64,000 nt of DNA, taken from contig OY756968.1 in NCBI GenBank assembly GCA_963580455.1, positions 15,841,996 through 15,905,995 of the forward strand, given 5' to 3'. The notes under the pieces are model-generated. The model worked only from the letters and a program-made list of their open reading frames with translations, made no database searches and was not told where the DNA came from. Shown here piece after piece: positions 12,220-24,366 of this stretch; the first letter of the stretch is position 1; every line of letters begins with the position of its first letter. The position numbers were made by a program, and so were the translations under genes. This stretch comes from Euonymus europaeus. Its lineage: Eukaryota > Streptophyta > Magnoliopsida > Celastrales > Celastraceae.

Positions 12220-15200
12220 TTCGATACCAAAACGCCAACTTTCTATGACAAATGGACAAACCCGTTAAAAGCTCCTCCATAGAGATAGTTGAGCAACTTC
12301 GGACCATCAAAGTTGCTCGGTGTACACATTTTATTTTTTTTCTATGTCAAATTTTTCGACTATAAGCTTCCTAGATTATTTCGATGCCAAAACTCCAACT
12401 TTCTATGAAAAATGGACAAAACCGTTAAAAGTACCTCATAGAAAGAGTTGAGCAACTTCGGACAGTCAAAGTTGCTCGGTGTACACTTTTTATTGAAAGA
12501 AATGTCAAATTTTATAAGTATAAGCTTGCTAGTTTGTTTCGATCCCTAAAGACTAACTTTCTACGAAAAATGCACAAGACCGCTAAAAGCTCCTCCATAA
12601 AGAGGTTTGCGCAAATTCGAACCATTAAAGTTGATCGCTATACACCTTTTATTGTTCTTCTATGTCAAATTTTTCGACTATAAACTTCCTAGATTATTTC
12701 GCTGCCAAAACACCAATTTTATATGACAAATGGACAAAACCGTTAAAAGCTCCTCCATAGAGAGAGTTGCGCAAATTTGAACTATCAAAGTTGCTCGGTG
12801 TACACTTTTTATTGTTCTTCTATGTGAAATTTTTTGAGTAGAAGCTTCATAGATTATTTCGATGCCAAAACACCAACTTTCTACGACAAATGTACAAATT
12901 TGTTAAAAGCTCCTCCATGGAGAGAGTTGCGCAAATTCGAACCATCAAAGTTTCTCGGTGTACACCTTTTATCGTTTTTCCATGTCAAATTTTATGAGTA
13001 TAAGCTTCCAAGATTATTTTGATGCCAAAACACCAATTTTCTATGGCAAATTCACGAAACCGTTACAAGCTCCTCCACAGAGAGAGTTGAGCAACTTCGG
13101 ACCATCAAAGTTGCTCGGTGTACACTTTTTATTGTTCTTCTATGTCAACTTTTACGAGTATAAGCTTTCTAGATTATTTCGATGCCAACACACCAACTTT
13201 CTATGAAAAATCGAAATAACCATTAAAAGCTCCTCCATGGATAGAGTTGAGCAAATTCGAACCATCAAAGTTGCTCGGTGACTCGTTTTATTGTTCCTCT
13301 ATGTCAAATTATTTGAGTATAAGCTTCCTAGATTATTTCGATACCAAAATGCCAACTTTCTATGACAAATGGACAGAACCGTTAAAAACTCCTCCATAGA
13401 GAGAGTTGAGTAACTTCGGACCATCAAAGTTGGTCGGTGTACACTTTTTATTGTTCTTCTTTGTCAAATTTTTTGCGTATAAACTTCTTAGATTATTTCG
13501 ATGCCAAAACACGAACTTTCTATGACAAATGAACAAAACCGTTAAAAGCTCCTCCATAGAAAAAGTTGAGAAACTTCGGACCATCAAAGTTGCTCTGTGT
13601 ACACTTTTTATTGTTCTTCTATGTGAAATTCTATGAGTATATGCTTCCTAGATTATTTCGATGCCAAAACACCAACTTTCTATGAGAAATGGATAAAACC
13701 GTTAAAAGCTCCTCCAAAGAGAGAGTTGAGCAACCTCGAACCGTCAACTTTGCTCTGCGTACACTTTTTATTGTTCTTGTATGTCAAATTTTTTGCGTAT
13801 AAGCTTCCTAGATTATTTCGATTCCAGAACACCCACTTTCTATGACAAATGAACAAAACCGTTAAAAGCTCCTCCATAGAGAGAGTTGAGCAACTTTAGA
13901 CCATCAATGTTGCTCGGTGTACACCTATTATTGTTATTCTGTGTCAAATTTTTCGAGTATAAGCTTCCTAGATTATTTCGATGCCAAAACACCAACTTTC
14001 TATGACAAATGGACAAAACCTTTAAAAGTACCTCCATAGAGAGAGTTGAGCAACTTCGAACCGTCGATATTTCTCGGTGTATACTTTTTATTGAAAGAAA
14101 TGTCAAATTTTATGAGTATAAGCTTCCTAGATTATTTCAACCCCAAAACACTACCTTTCTATAAAAATTCACAAAACCGTTAAAAGTTCCTCCATAGAGA
14201 GAGTTGCGCAAATTCGAACCATCAAAGTTGCTCGGTGGACACCTTTTATTGTTCTTCTATGTCAAATTTTTCGACTTAAGCTTCCTAGATTATTTCGATG
14301 ACAAAACACCAACTTTCTATGACAAATGGAAAAACCGTTAAAAGCTCATTCATAGAGCGAGTTGAGCAACTTCGGACTGTCAAAGTTTCTTAGTGTACAT
14401 CTTTTATTGTTCTTCTATGTCAAATTTTGTGTGTTTATGCTTTCAAGATTATTTCGATGCCAAAACACCGGCTTTTTATGAAAAATGCACAAAACCGTTA
14501 AAAGCTTCTCCATTGAGAGAGTTGAGCAACTTCGGCCCATCAAAGTTGCTCGGTGTACACTTTTTATTGTTCTTCTCTGTCAAATTTTACGAGTATAAGC
14601 TTCCTAGATTATTTCGATGCCTAAACAGCAATTTTCTATGACAAATCAAAATAACCATTAAAAGCTCCTCCATAGAGAGAGTTGAGCAAATACGAACCAT
14701 CAAAGTTGCTCGGTGTACACTTTTTATTGTTCCTCTATGTCAAATTTTATAGTATAAGCTTCAAAGATTATTTCGATACCAAAATGCTAACTTTCTATGA
14801 CAAATGGACAAAACCATTAAAAGCTCCTCCATAGAGAGAGTTGAGTAACTTCGGACCATCAAAGTTAGTCGGTGTACACTTTTTATTGTTTCTCTATGTC
14901 AAATTTTTTGCGTATAAACTTCCTAGACTATTTCGATGCCAAAACACGAACTTTCTATGACAAATGAACAAAACCGTTAAAAGCTCCTCCATGGAAAGAG
15001 TTGAGCAACTTCGGGCCACCAAAGTTGCTTTGTGTACAGTTTTTATTGTTCTTCTATGTGAAATTTTATGAGTTTATGCTTCCTAGATTATTTCGATGCG
15101 AAAACACCAACTTTCTATGAGAAATGGACAACACCGTTAAAAGCTCCTCCAAAGAGAGAGTTGAGCAACCTCGGACGGTCAACGTTGCTCTGTGTACACT

Positions 15201-17788
15201 TTTTATTGTTCTTCAGTGTCAAAATTTTTGCGAATAAGCTTCCTAGATTATTTCGATTCCAAAACACCAACTTTCTATGACAAATGGACAAAACCGTTAA
15301 AAGCTCCTCCATAGAGAGAGTTGAGCAACTTCGGACCATCAAAGTTGCTTGGTGTGCACTTTTTATTGAAAGAAATGTCAAATTTTATGAGTTTAAGCTT
15401 GCTAGATTGTTTCGATCCCAAAAGACTAACTTTCTATAAAAAATGCATAAGTCCGCTAAAATCTCCTCCATAAAGAGGTTTGCGCAAATTCGAACCATCA
15501 AAGTTGATCGCTATACAACTTTTATTATTCTTCTATGTCAAATTTTTTTGAGTATAAGCTTCCTAGATTATTTCGATGCCAAAACACCAACTTTATATGA
15601 CAAATGGACAAAACCGTTAAAAGCTCCTCCATAGAGAGAGTTGAGCAAATTTGAACTATCAAAGTGGCTCGGTGTACACCTTTTATTGTTCTTCTATGTC
15701 AACTTTTTCTAGTATAAGCTTCCTAGATTATTTCGATGTCAAAACACCATCTTTCTATGACAAATGCACAAAACCATTAAAAGCTCCTCCATAGAGAGAG
15801 TTGCGCAAATTCGAACCATCAAAGTTGCTCGGTGTACACCTATTATTGTTCTTCTGTGTCAAATTTTTCGAGTTAAGCTTCCTAGATTATTTCGATGACA
15901 AAACACCAACTTTCGATGACAAATGGAAAAACCGTTAAAAGCTCCTTCATAGAAAGAGTTGAGCAACTTCGGACTGTCAAAGTTGCTTGGCGTACCTCTT
16001 TTATTGTTCTTCTATGTCAAATTTTCTGTTTTTATGCTTTCATGATTATTTCGATGCCAAAACACCAGCTTTTTATGAAAAATGCACAAAACCATTAAAA
16101 GCTCCTCCATTGAGAGAGTTGAGCAACTTCGGACCATCAAAGTTGCTCGGTGTACACTTTTTATTGTTCTTCTATGTCAAATTTTACGAGTATAAGCTTC
16201 GTAGATTATTTCGATGCCTAAACAGTAACTTTCTATGACAAATCAAAATAACCATTAAAAGCACCTCCATAGAGAGAGTTGAGCAAATACGAACCATCGA
16301 AGTTGCTCGGTGTTCATTTTTTATTGTTCCTCTATGTCAAATTTTATAGTACAAGCTTCCAAGATTATTTCGATACCAAAACGCCAACTTTCTATGACAA
16401 ATGGACAAAACCATTAAAACTCCTCCATAGAGAGAGTTGAGTAACTTCGGACCATCAAAGCTGGTCGGTGTACACTTTTTATTGTTTCTCTATGTCAATT
16501 TTTTTGCGTATAAACTTCCTAGACTATTTCGATGCGAAAACACGAACTTTCTATGACAATTGAACAAAACCGTTAAAAGCTCCTCCATGGAAAGAGTTGA
16601 GCAACTTTGGGCCACAAAAGTTGCTCTGTGTACAGTTTTTATTGTTCTTCTATGTGAAATTTTATGAGTATATGCTTCCTAGATTATTTCGATGCGAAAA
16701 CACCAACTTTCTATGAGAAATGGACAAAACCGTTAAAAGCTCTTCCAAAGAGAGAGTTGAGAAACCTCGGACCGTCAACGTTGCTCTGTGTAAACTTTTT
16801 ATTGTTCTTCTATGTCAAATTTTTTGCGTATAAGCTTCCTAGATTATTTCGATTCCAAAACACCAACTTTCTATGACAAATGGAAAAAACCGTTAAAAGC
16901 TCCTCCATAGAGAGAGTTGAGCAACTTCGGACCATCAAAGTTGCTTGGCGTGCTGTTTTTATTGAAAGAAATGTCAAATTTTATGAGTATAAGCTTGCTA
17001 GATTGTTTCGATCCCAAAAGACTAACTTTCTATGAAAAATGCATAAGACCGCTAAAATCTCCTTCATAAAGAGGTTTGCGCAAATTCGAACCATCAAAGT
17101 TGATCGCTATACAACTTTTATTGTTCTTCTATGTCAAATTTTTTGCGTATAAGCTTCCTAGATTATTTCGATTCCAAAACACCAACTTTCTATGACAAAT
17201 GGACAAAACCGTTAAATGCTCCTCCATAGAGAGAGTTGCGCAAATTCGAACCATCAAAGTTGCTCGGTGTACACCTTTTTTTGTTCTTCTGTGTCAACTT
17301 TTTCGAGTATAAGCTTCCTAGATTATTCCAATGACAAAACATCAACTTTCTATGACAAATGTACAAATTTGTGAAAAGCTCCTCCATTGAGAGAGTTGCG
17401 CAACTTCGGACCAACAAAGTTGCTCGGTGTACACCTTTTATTGTTCTTCTACGTCAAATTTTTCGACTATAAGCTTCCTAGATTATTTCGATGCCAAAAC
17501 TCCAACTTTCTATGACAAATAGACAAAACCGTTAAAAGTACCTCATAGAAAGAGTTGAGCAACTTCGGACAGTCAAAGTTGCTCGGTGTACACTTTTTAT
17601 GGAAAGAAATGTCAAATTTTATGAGTATAAGCATGCTAGATTGTTTCGATCCCAAAAGACTAACTTTCTATGAAAAATGCACAAGACCGCTAAAAGCTCC
17701 TCCATAAAGAGGTTTGCGCAAATTCGAACCATCAAAGTTGATCGCTATACACCTTTTATTGTTCTTCTATGTCAAATTTTTCGAGTAT

Positions 17789-17948
17789 AAGCTTCCTAGA
17801 TTATTTCGATGCCAAAACACCAACTTTCTATGACAAATGGACAAAACCGTTAAAGGCTCCTCCATAGAGAGAGTTGAGCAACTTCGGACCATCAAAGTTG
17901 CTCGGTGTACACCTTTTATTGTTCTTCTATGTCAAATTTTTCGATTAT
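17789..17948 (+). repeat. Representative 160-bp satellite monomer
   Basis: A near-consensus monomer, from one AAGCTT to the base before the next at 17,949. Counting the HindIII site as position 1, the parts are: AT-rich segment with short A-tracts at about 26-29, 47-49, 54-57 and 64-67; purine-rich CATAGAGAGAG at about 75-86; the dyad GAGCAACTT / AAGTTGCTC at 88-115; TGTACAC at 118-124; T-rich TTTTTATTGTTCTTCT at 125-140; and a variable ATGTCAAATTTT(T)-CGAGTAT tail. A length near 160 bp is in the range common for plant centromeric satellites (established knowledge). The phase is chosen by restriction site and carries no functional meaning. Confidence 0.9.
17876..17903. other. Conserved dyad in the satellite monomer (example copy)
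   Basis: GAGCAACTT (17,876-17,884), a 10-nt spacer, then AAGTTGCTC (17,895-17,903), the exact reverse complement. The same 28-bp dyad recurs in every monomer of the GAGCAACTTCGGACC class. In the other main class the left arm reads GCGCAAATT, which breaks two of nine pairs, while the right arm is kept. It could form a short hairpin or cruciform, or be a binding site for a dyad-recognising protein. The inverted repeat is visible; any role is inference. Confidence 0.8.
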
Positions 17949-20900
17949 AAGCTTCCCAGATTATTTCGATGCCAAAACTCCAACTTTCTATGACAAATAG
18001 ACAAAACCGTTAAAAGTACCTCATAGAAAGAGTTGAGCAACTTCGGACAGTCAAAGTTGCTCGGTGTACACTTTTTATGGAAAGAAATGTCAAATTTTAT
18101 GAGTATAAGCTTGCTAGATTGTTTCGATCCCAAAAGACTAACTTTCTATGAAAAATGCACAAGACCGCTAAAAGCTCATCCATAAAGAGGTTTGCGCAAA
18201 TTCGAACCATCAAAGTTGATCGCTATACACCTTTTATTGTTCTTCTATGTCAAATTTTTCGAGTATAAGCTTCCTAGATAATTTCGATGCCAAAACACCA
18301 ACTTTATATGACAAATGGAAAAAATCGTTAAAAGCTCCTCCATAGAGAGAGTTGCGCAAGTTTGAACTATCAAAGTTGCTCGGTGTACACCTTTTATTGT
18401 TCTTCTATGTGAAAATTTTTGAGTAGAAGCTTCATAGATTATTTCGATGCCAGAACACCAACTTTCTACGACAAATGTACAAATTTGTTAAAAGCTCCTC
18501 CATGGAGAGAGTTGCGCAAATTCGAACCATCAAAGTTGATCGCTATACAACTTTTATTGTTCTTCTATGTCAAATTTTTTGCGTATAAGCTTCCTAGATT
18601 ATTTCGATTCCAAAACACCAACTTTCTATGACAAATGGACAAAACCGTTAAATGCTCCTCCATAGAGAGAGTTGCGCAAATTCGAACCATCAAAGTTGCT
18701 CGGTGTACACCTTTTATTGTTCTTCTATGTCAAATTTTTCGAGTATAAGCTTCCCAGATTATTTCGATGCCAAAACACCAACTTTCTATGACAAATGTAC
18801 AAATTTGTTAAAAGCTCCTCCATGGAGAGAGTTGCGCAACTTCGGACCATCAAAGTTGCTCGGTGTACACCTTTTATTGTTCTTCTACGTCAAATTTTTC
18901 GACTATAAGCTTCCTAGATTATTTCGATGCCAAAACTCCAACTTTCTAAGACAAATAGACAAAACCGTTAAAAGTACCTCATAGAAAGAGTTGAGCAACT
19001 TCGGACAGTCAAAGTTGCTCGGTGTACACTTTTTATGGAAAGAAATGTCAAATTTTATGAGTATAAGCTTGCTAGATTGTTTCGATCCCAAAAGACTAAC
19101 TTTCTATGAAAAATGCACAAGACCGCTAAAAGCTCCTCCATAAAGAGGTTTGCGCAAATTCGAACCATCAAAGTTGATCGCTATACACCTTTTATTGTTC
19201 TTCTATGTCAAATTTTTCGAGTATAAGCTTCCTAGATTATTTCGATGCCAAAACACCAACTTTCTATGACAAATGGACAAAACCGTTAAATGCTCCTCCA
19301 TAGAGAGAGTTGAGCAACTTCGGACCATCAAAGTTGCTCGGTGTACACCTTTTATTGTTCTTTTATGTCAAATTTTTCGACTATAAGCTTGCTAGATTAT
19401 TTCGATGCCAAAACTCCAACTTTCTATGACAAATAGACAAAACCGTTAAAAGTACCTCATAGAAAGAGTTGAGCAACTTCGGACAGTCAAAGTTGCTCGG
19501 TGTACACTTTTTATGGAAAGAAATGTCAAATTTTATGAGTATAAGCTTGCTAGATTGTTTCGATCCCAAAAGACTAACTTTCTATGAAAAATGCACAAGA
19601 CCGCTAAAAGCTCCTCCATAAAGAGGTTTGCGCAAATTCGAACCATCAAAGTTGATCGCTAAACACCTTTTATTGTTCTTCTATGTCAAATTTTTCGAGT
19701 ATAAGCTTCCTAGATTATTTCGATGCCAAAACACCAACTTTATATGACAAATGGACAAAACCGTTAAAAGCTCCTCCATAGAGAGAGTTGCGCAAATTTG
19801 AACAATCAAAGTTGCTCGGTGTACACCTTTTATTGTTCTTCTATGTGAAATTTTTCGAGTAGAAGCTTCATAGATTATTTCGATGCCAAAACACCAACTT
19901 TCTACGACAAATGTACAAATTTGTTAAAAGCTCCTCCATGGAGAGAGTTGCGCAAATTCGAACCATCAAAGTTTCTCGGTGTACACCTTTTATCGTTCTT
20001 CTATGTCAAATTTTACGAGTATAAGCTTCCTAGATTATTTTGATGCCAAAACACCAATTTTCTATGGCAAATTCACGAAACCGTTATAAGCTCCTCCGCA
20101 GAGAGAGTTGAGCAACTTCGGACCATCAAAGTTGGTCGGTGTACACTTTTTATTGTTCTTCTATGTCAACTTTTACGAGTATAAGCTTTCTAGATTATTT
20201 CGATGCCAACACACCAACTTTCTATGACAAATTGAAATAACCATTAAAAGCTCCTCCATGGAGAGAGTTGCGCAAATTCGAACCATCAAAGTTGCTCGGT
20301 GACCCGTTTTATTGTTCCTCTATGTCAAATTATTTGAGTATAAGCTTCCTAAATTATTTTGATACCAAAACGCCAACTTTCCATGACAAATGGACTGAAC
20401 CGTTAAAAACACCTCCATTGAAAGAGTTGAGTAACTTCGGACCATCAAAGTTGGTCGGTGTACACTTTTTATTGTTCTTCTTTGTCAAATTTTTTGCGTA
20501 CAAACTTCTTAGATTATTTCGATGCCAAAACATGAACTTTCTATGACAAATGAACAAAACCGTTAAAAGCTCTTCCATAGAAAGAGTTGAGAAACTTCGG
20601 ACCGTAAAAGTTGCTCTGTGTACACTTTTTATTGTTCTTCTATGTGAAATTCTATGAGTATATGCTTCCTAGATTATTTCGATGCAAAAACACCAACTTT
20701 CTACGAGAAATGGATAAAACCGTTAAAAGCTCCTCCAAAGAGAGAGTTGAGCAACCTCGGACCGTAAAAGTTGCTCTGCGTACACTTTTTATTGTTCTTG
20801 TATGTCAAATTTTTTGCGTATAAGCTTCCTAGATTATTTCGATTTGAGAACACCCACTTTCTATGACAAATGAACAAAACCGTTAAAAGCTCCTCCATAG

Positions 20901-22258
20901 AGAGAGTTGAGCAACTTTGGACCATCAATGTTGCTCGGTGTACACCTATTATTGTTATTCTGTGTCAAATTTTTCGAGTATAGGCTTCCTAGATTTTTTC
21001 GATGCCAAAACACCAACTATCTATGACAAATGGACAAAACCTTTAAAAGTACGTCCATAGAGAGAGTTGAGTAACTTCGAACCGTCGATGTTTCTCGGTG
21101 TACACTTTTTATTGAAAGAAATGTCAAATTTTATGAGTATAAGCTTCCTAGATTATTTCAATCCCAAAACACTAACTTTCTATAAAAATTCACAAAATCG
21201 TTAAAAGTTCCTCCATAGAGAGAGTTGCGCAAATTCGAACCATCAAAGTTGCTCGATGTACACCTTTTATTGTTCTTCTATGTCAAATTTTTCGACTTAA
21301 GCTTCCTAGATTATTTCGATGACAAAACACCAACTTTCTATGACAAATGGAAAAAACCGATAAAAGCTCCTTCATAGAGGGAGTTGAGCAACTTCGGAAC
21401 GTCAAAGTTGTGTAGTGTACCTCTTTTATTGTTCTTCTATGTCAAATTTTGTGTGTTTATGCTTTCAAGATTATTTCGATGCCAAAACACCAGCTTTTTA
21501 TGAAAAATGCACAAAACCGTTAAAAGCTCCTCCATTGAGAGAGTTGAGCAACTTCGGCCCATCAAAGTTGCTCGGTGTACACTTTTTATTGTTCTTCTAT
21601 GTCAAATTTTACGAGTATAAGTTTCCTAGATTATTTTGTTGCCTAAACAACAACTTTTTATGACAAATCAAAATAACCATTAAAAGCTCCTCCATAGAGA
21701 GAGTTGAGCAAATACGAACCATCAAAGTTGCTCGGTGTACACTTTTTATTGTTCCTCTATGTAAAATTTTGTAGTATAAGCTTCAAAGATTATTTCAATA
21801 CCAAAACGCCAACTTTCTATGACATATGGACAAAACCATTAAAAGCTCCTCCATAGAGAGAGTTGAGTAACTTCGGACCATCAAAGCTGGTCGGTGTACA
21901 CTTTTTATTGTTTCTCTATGTCAATTTTTTTGCGCATAAACTTCCTAGACTATTTCGATGCCAAAACACGAACTTTCTATGACAATTGAACAAAACCGTT
22001 AAAAGCTCCTCCATGGAAAGAGTTGAGCAACTTTGGGCCACAAAAGTTGCTCTGTGTACAGTTTTTATTGTTCTTCTATGTGAAATTTTATGAGTATATG
22101 CTTCCTAGATTATTTCGATGCGAAAACACCAACTTTCTATGAGAAATGGACAAAACCGTTAAAAGCTCTTCCAAAGAGAGAGTTGAGAAACCTCGGACCG
22201 TCAACGTTGCTCTGTGTAAACTTTTTATTGTTCTTCTATGTCAAATTTTTTGCGTATA

Positions 22259-22263
22259 AGCTT
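22259..22263. repeat. Target-site duplication, left (AGCTT)
   Basis: AGCTT directly precedes the TG of the LTR. With the preceding A it forms the HindIII site of the monomer, so the element integrated inside AAGCTT. It matches the right-hand AGCTT exactly. Confidence 0.93.
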
Positions 22264-22500
22264 TGTGAGATCCTGACCCAAAAATATTATGTTTGGTTAA
22301 ATTTTAAGTAATAAGTTATTGGAAAAATGAGTTCGAAGAGATAACGGACCATTGGAAGTGTATAAGACCCTAAAAAAATAGTTTTGCACTTGGTTCGGTA
22401 AAAGGGTCATAACTTTTAGTGTACATGTCCGTTTCGGGCCCATAATATATCAAATCGAAGCTTAGACCGAGACGGAAAATAAATGTGTGAAAAAACAGGG

Positions 22501-22700
22501 TTCTGTGAACAGTAATCCGTCCGGACGGATAATTGGGCGTCCGGACGGATATGCCTAAACGGAAGGCAGAAAGGTTCTGTGAATAGTGATCCGTCCGGAC
22601 GGATAATAGGGCGTCCGGACGGATATGCCTAGATTCAAACCAGTGGGTTACATGAAGAGTAATCCGTCCGGATGGATGCTTAGGGCGTCCGGACGGCTAT
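22501..22700 (+). repeat. 74-bp minisatellite with palindromic core inside the LTR
   Basis: About 2.7 tandem copies with period 73-74 bp. TTCTGTGAAC/T starts at 22,501 and 22,575, and a diverged third copy starts near 22,649. Each copy holds an ATCCGTCCGGACGGAT-type core followed by GGGCGTCCGGACGG. ATCCGTCCGGACGGAT (22,515-22,530 and 22,589-22,604) is a perfect 16-bp palindrome; the second box CGTCCGGACG is a perfect 10-bp palindrome. In the third copy the first box is damaged (GGATGGAT). Position upstream of a leader-like segment suggests LTR promoter/enhancer repeats (inference). Confidence 0.85.
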
Positions 22701-22720
22701 CGGGAAATCAGTTTTTAAGA

Positions 22721-22806
22721 AACAGAGAGACATTTCTGGACATTACCAACACTTGGAGAGCCCGAGAAGAGAGAGAAAGAGTGAGAAACTTAGAGAGAGA
22801 AGGAGA
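22721..22806 (+). promoter_or_regulatory. GA-rich leader-like segment in the LTR
   Basis: AACAGAGAGACATTTC, then GAGAAGAGAGAGAAAGAG and TAGAGAGAGAAGGAG form a purine-rich stretch resembling plant 5' untranslated leaders. It lies directly downstream of the palindromic minisatellite. No convincing TATA box at the expected distance was identified, so the start of transcription is not assigned. Confidence 0.35.
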
Positions 22807-24317
22807 TTTGTTGAGGTTTTTGCTTGATTTTCCATGGATTCATGAAGCATGTCAAGAATCAAGGTGGAATCAAGGAAGATTTGAAGGTTTGAGGTGAGTT
22901 TTCATAGTTTTGGAATTCTAGGGTTTTTCCTAGATTTGTTTGATTCTTTAATAGATGGAAGGTAAGGCTTAGATATGTTGATTATAGGTTGATTTTGGAT
23001 GTATATGTAGATTGGTTTGTGATTTGGAGTAGAGTTGAGCTTGGGTTGAGTTTCAAGGATTTTGGAGAAATTTCTAGAGAGAGAAGGTGAGTAATTTCGA
23101 ATTTATTGATTTAATTGATGTTTATATGAGTTGTTGGTTGTTTATTGATGTATGAATGGGTTCGGTTTCGCCACATTGTTAGGTTTGGGAAATCGGAACC
23201 CTAGGAACGTAATTGTGAATTTTGTGGTAAATTGCTCAACAAGAGGTAGGGATTCTTACCCCATTTTCTATCGTATTGTTCTTCTCTAAAGAGCGATTTA
23301 AATTCTTCATTGGTCTTTATTATTTGTGTTCTTGCCTAAATTGTTTCTTAGGAAGAACGAACCTTGTTGTTGGTTATTGATGAATTTGCATACCCTTTGA
23401 ATGCTTAATCATCTATTGGGCATGATAAACCTCGTTCATGCATCATGTAGTTATGTATATATATATAGGATTGTTATATATACGAGCTTCTTTTGCATGA
23501 CATTATTGGACATGAATTATAGATGCATTGGGTCTACGAGTATGGACTCGTAGTATCCTTAGGTTATACATAGTGATGATGTTGGATACCGAATGGGCAC
23601 ATTGTTGCCAGAAGTCGGGATTTCCATGGTGTAGGTGCACCTATAGTCGTTCCGGGGCAAAGTGCAAGGGTTCCGATGATTTTCCGGAATATTCGTTGAC
23701 TAGTGCCAGGCGCTATAGGGTGTAGCCCGAGGTTATACATTGTTGTGACATTTTAGGATGTCATGTTGCTGCATTGAGCTTGTTTCAACATTCAGCCTTT
23801 ACGTTCTTATGATTCATTTTATTTTCCCTACTGAGCCTCCTGCTCACCCTATTTCTTTTCTATATCCTTCAGGTGAGACTGGTGCTGAGAACCAGGCTGC
23901 GGATCAGTAGGAGGCAGCGTGACATGGAAGGCCACCCTAGGAGCACTAGGATATATATTTGGTTGTTTGAGAACCTTGGTTATGAATTAAGTACATGTAG
24001 TACTTTTATTGGTTGACTATTATGTTGCTTAAATACCTTTTCGGTATGTTTGATGGATGGTCGGGAGGTATGCCGTGTGATTGGGACTCTCGTACCTAGA
24101 TATAGGACCTTGGGTCCGGATTGATAGACTTTGATAGTCTATGATGATATTATTGATATGATTATGTTTTGCTTATTGATTGCATGTGATTAGGAGGCCT
24201 GAGGCCCTGCCTAGTGTGTGAATGTGGATAGATGGCCAGAGGCCTGTTAGGCTGCGGAACTTCTCTGATTATTATTGATTATGTTTTCCGTGTTAAATGA
24301 GATGTGACTCTAGGCTG

Positions 24318-24366
24318 GCACCCTCCGATATACGGGGAGGTGCTGTCGGATTTCTATTAGAATCCG
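24318..24366 (+). other. Two adjacent hairpins near the LTR 3' end
   Basis: GCACCCTCC (24,318-24,326) can pair with GGGAGGTGC ending at 24,343, apart from one mismatch and a G-T pair. CGGATTTCT (from 24,347) can pair with AGAATCCG (to 24,366), with one bulged T. They lie about 100 bp from the LTR end in a locally GC-rich region. A role in RNA 3' processing or packaging is only a possibility. Confidence 0.5.

Larger units (their letters stand above)
12220..19241 (+). repeat. 44-monomer HOR (about 7,022 bp), copy alpha
   Basis: Distinctive monomers in this segment recur 7,022 bp downstream: 12,479 with 19,501; 12,958 with 19,980; 13,633 with 20,655; 14,393 with 21,415; 15,068 with 22,090. Beyond the LTR the offset becomes 9,226-9,227 (15,443 with 24,670; 16,664 with 25,890), which returns to 7,021-7,022 once the 2,200-bp LTR and 5-bp target duplication are subtracted. 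It contains a 10-monomer repeat (14,393 with 15,987; 15,068 with 16,664) and two copies of a 9-monomer sub-HOR. The start point is approximate because the phase is arbitrary. Confidence 0.85.
17086..19970 (+). repeat. 9-monomer sub-HOR (1,436 bp), two copies
   Basis: The segment with TTTTTATGGAAAGAAATG and CATAAAGAGGTTTGCGC recurs at 17,467 and 17,945 (478 bp apart), then at 18,903 and 19,381, so the full unit is 1,436 bp. Homology at +1,436 starts around GCGCAAATTCGAACCATC (about 17,086) and fails around 19,970 where GTTTCTCGG replaces GTTGATCGC. Two units are present here against three in the paralogous block at 26.3-30.6 kb. Confidence 0.85.
1..22263 (+). repeat. 160-bp HindIII satellite array, left block
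   Basis: Continuous head-to-tail satellite DNA. Successive monomers start at AAGCTT (or variants AAACTT, AAGTTT) every 159-160 bp, for example at 610, 769 and 929. Recurring landmarks in each monomer are TCCTAGATTATTTCGATGCC, CAACTTTCTATGACAAATGG, AAGCTCCTCCATAGAGAGAG and GTACACTTTTTATTGTTCTT. All monomers lie in the same orientation. The block is not bounded on the left, so the array continues outside the window. It ends at the target site of an LTR insertion. No gene, tRNA or rRNA is visible in it. Scattered open frames of 60-90 codons on both strands are repeat translations without codon-level conservation. Satellite identity is directly visible; a centromeric role is inference. Confidence 0.97.

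Noticed and set aside
22625..22897. 90-codon open frame inside the LTR
   Set aside because: It starts in the minisatellite and runs through the GA-rich leader, giving a low-complexity basic protein with no recognisable gag, pol or other domain.
23451..23482. TATA-like run (TATGTATATATATATAGG and TTATATATAC) as the LTR promoter
   Set aside because: It lies about 700 bp downstream of the leader-like GA-rich segment in a generally AT-rich stretch, with no other support for a start site.
23528..23725. 65-codon open frame inside the LTR
   Set aside because: Short, no recognisable domain, and no support from context; a chance frame in non-coding LTR sequence.
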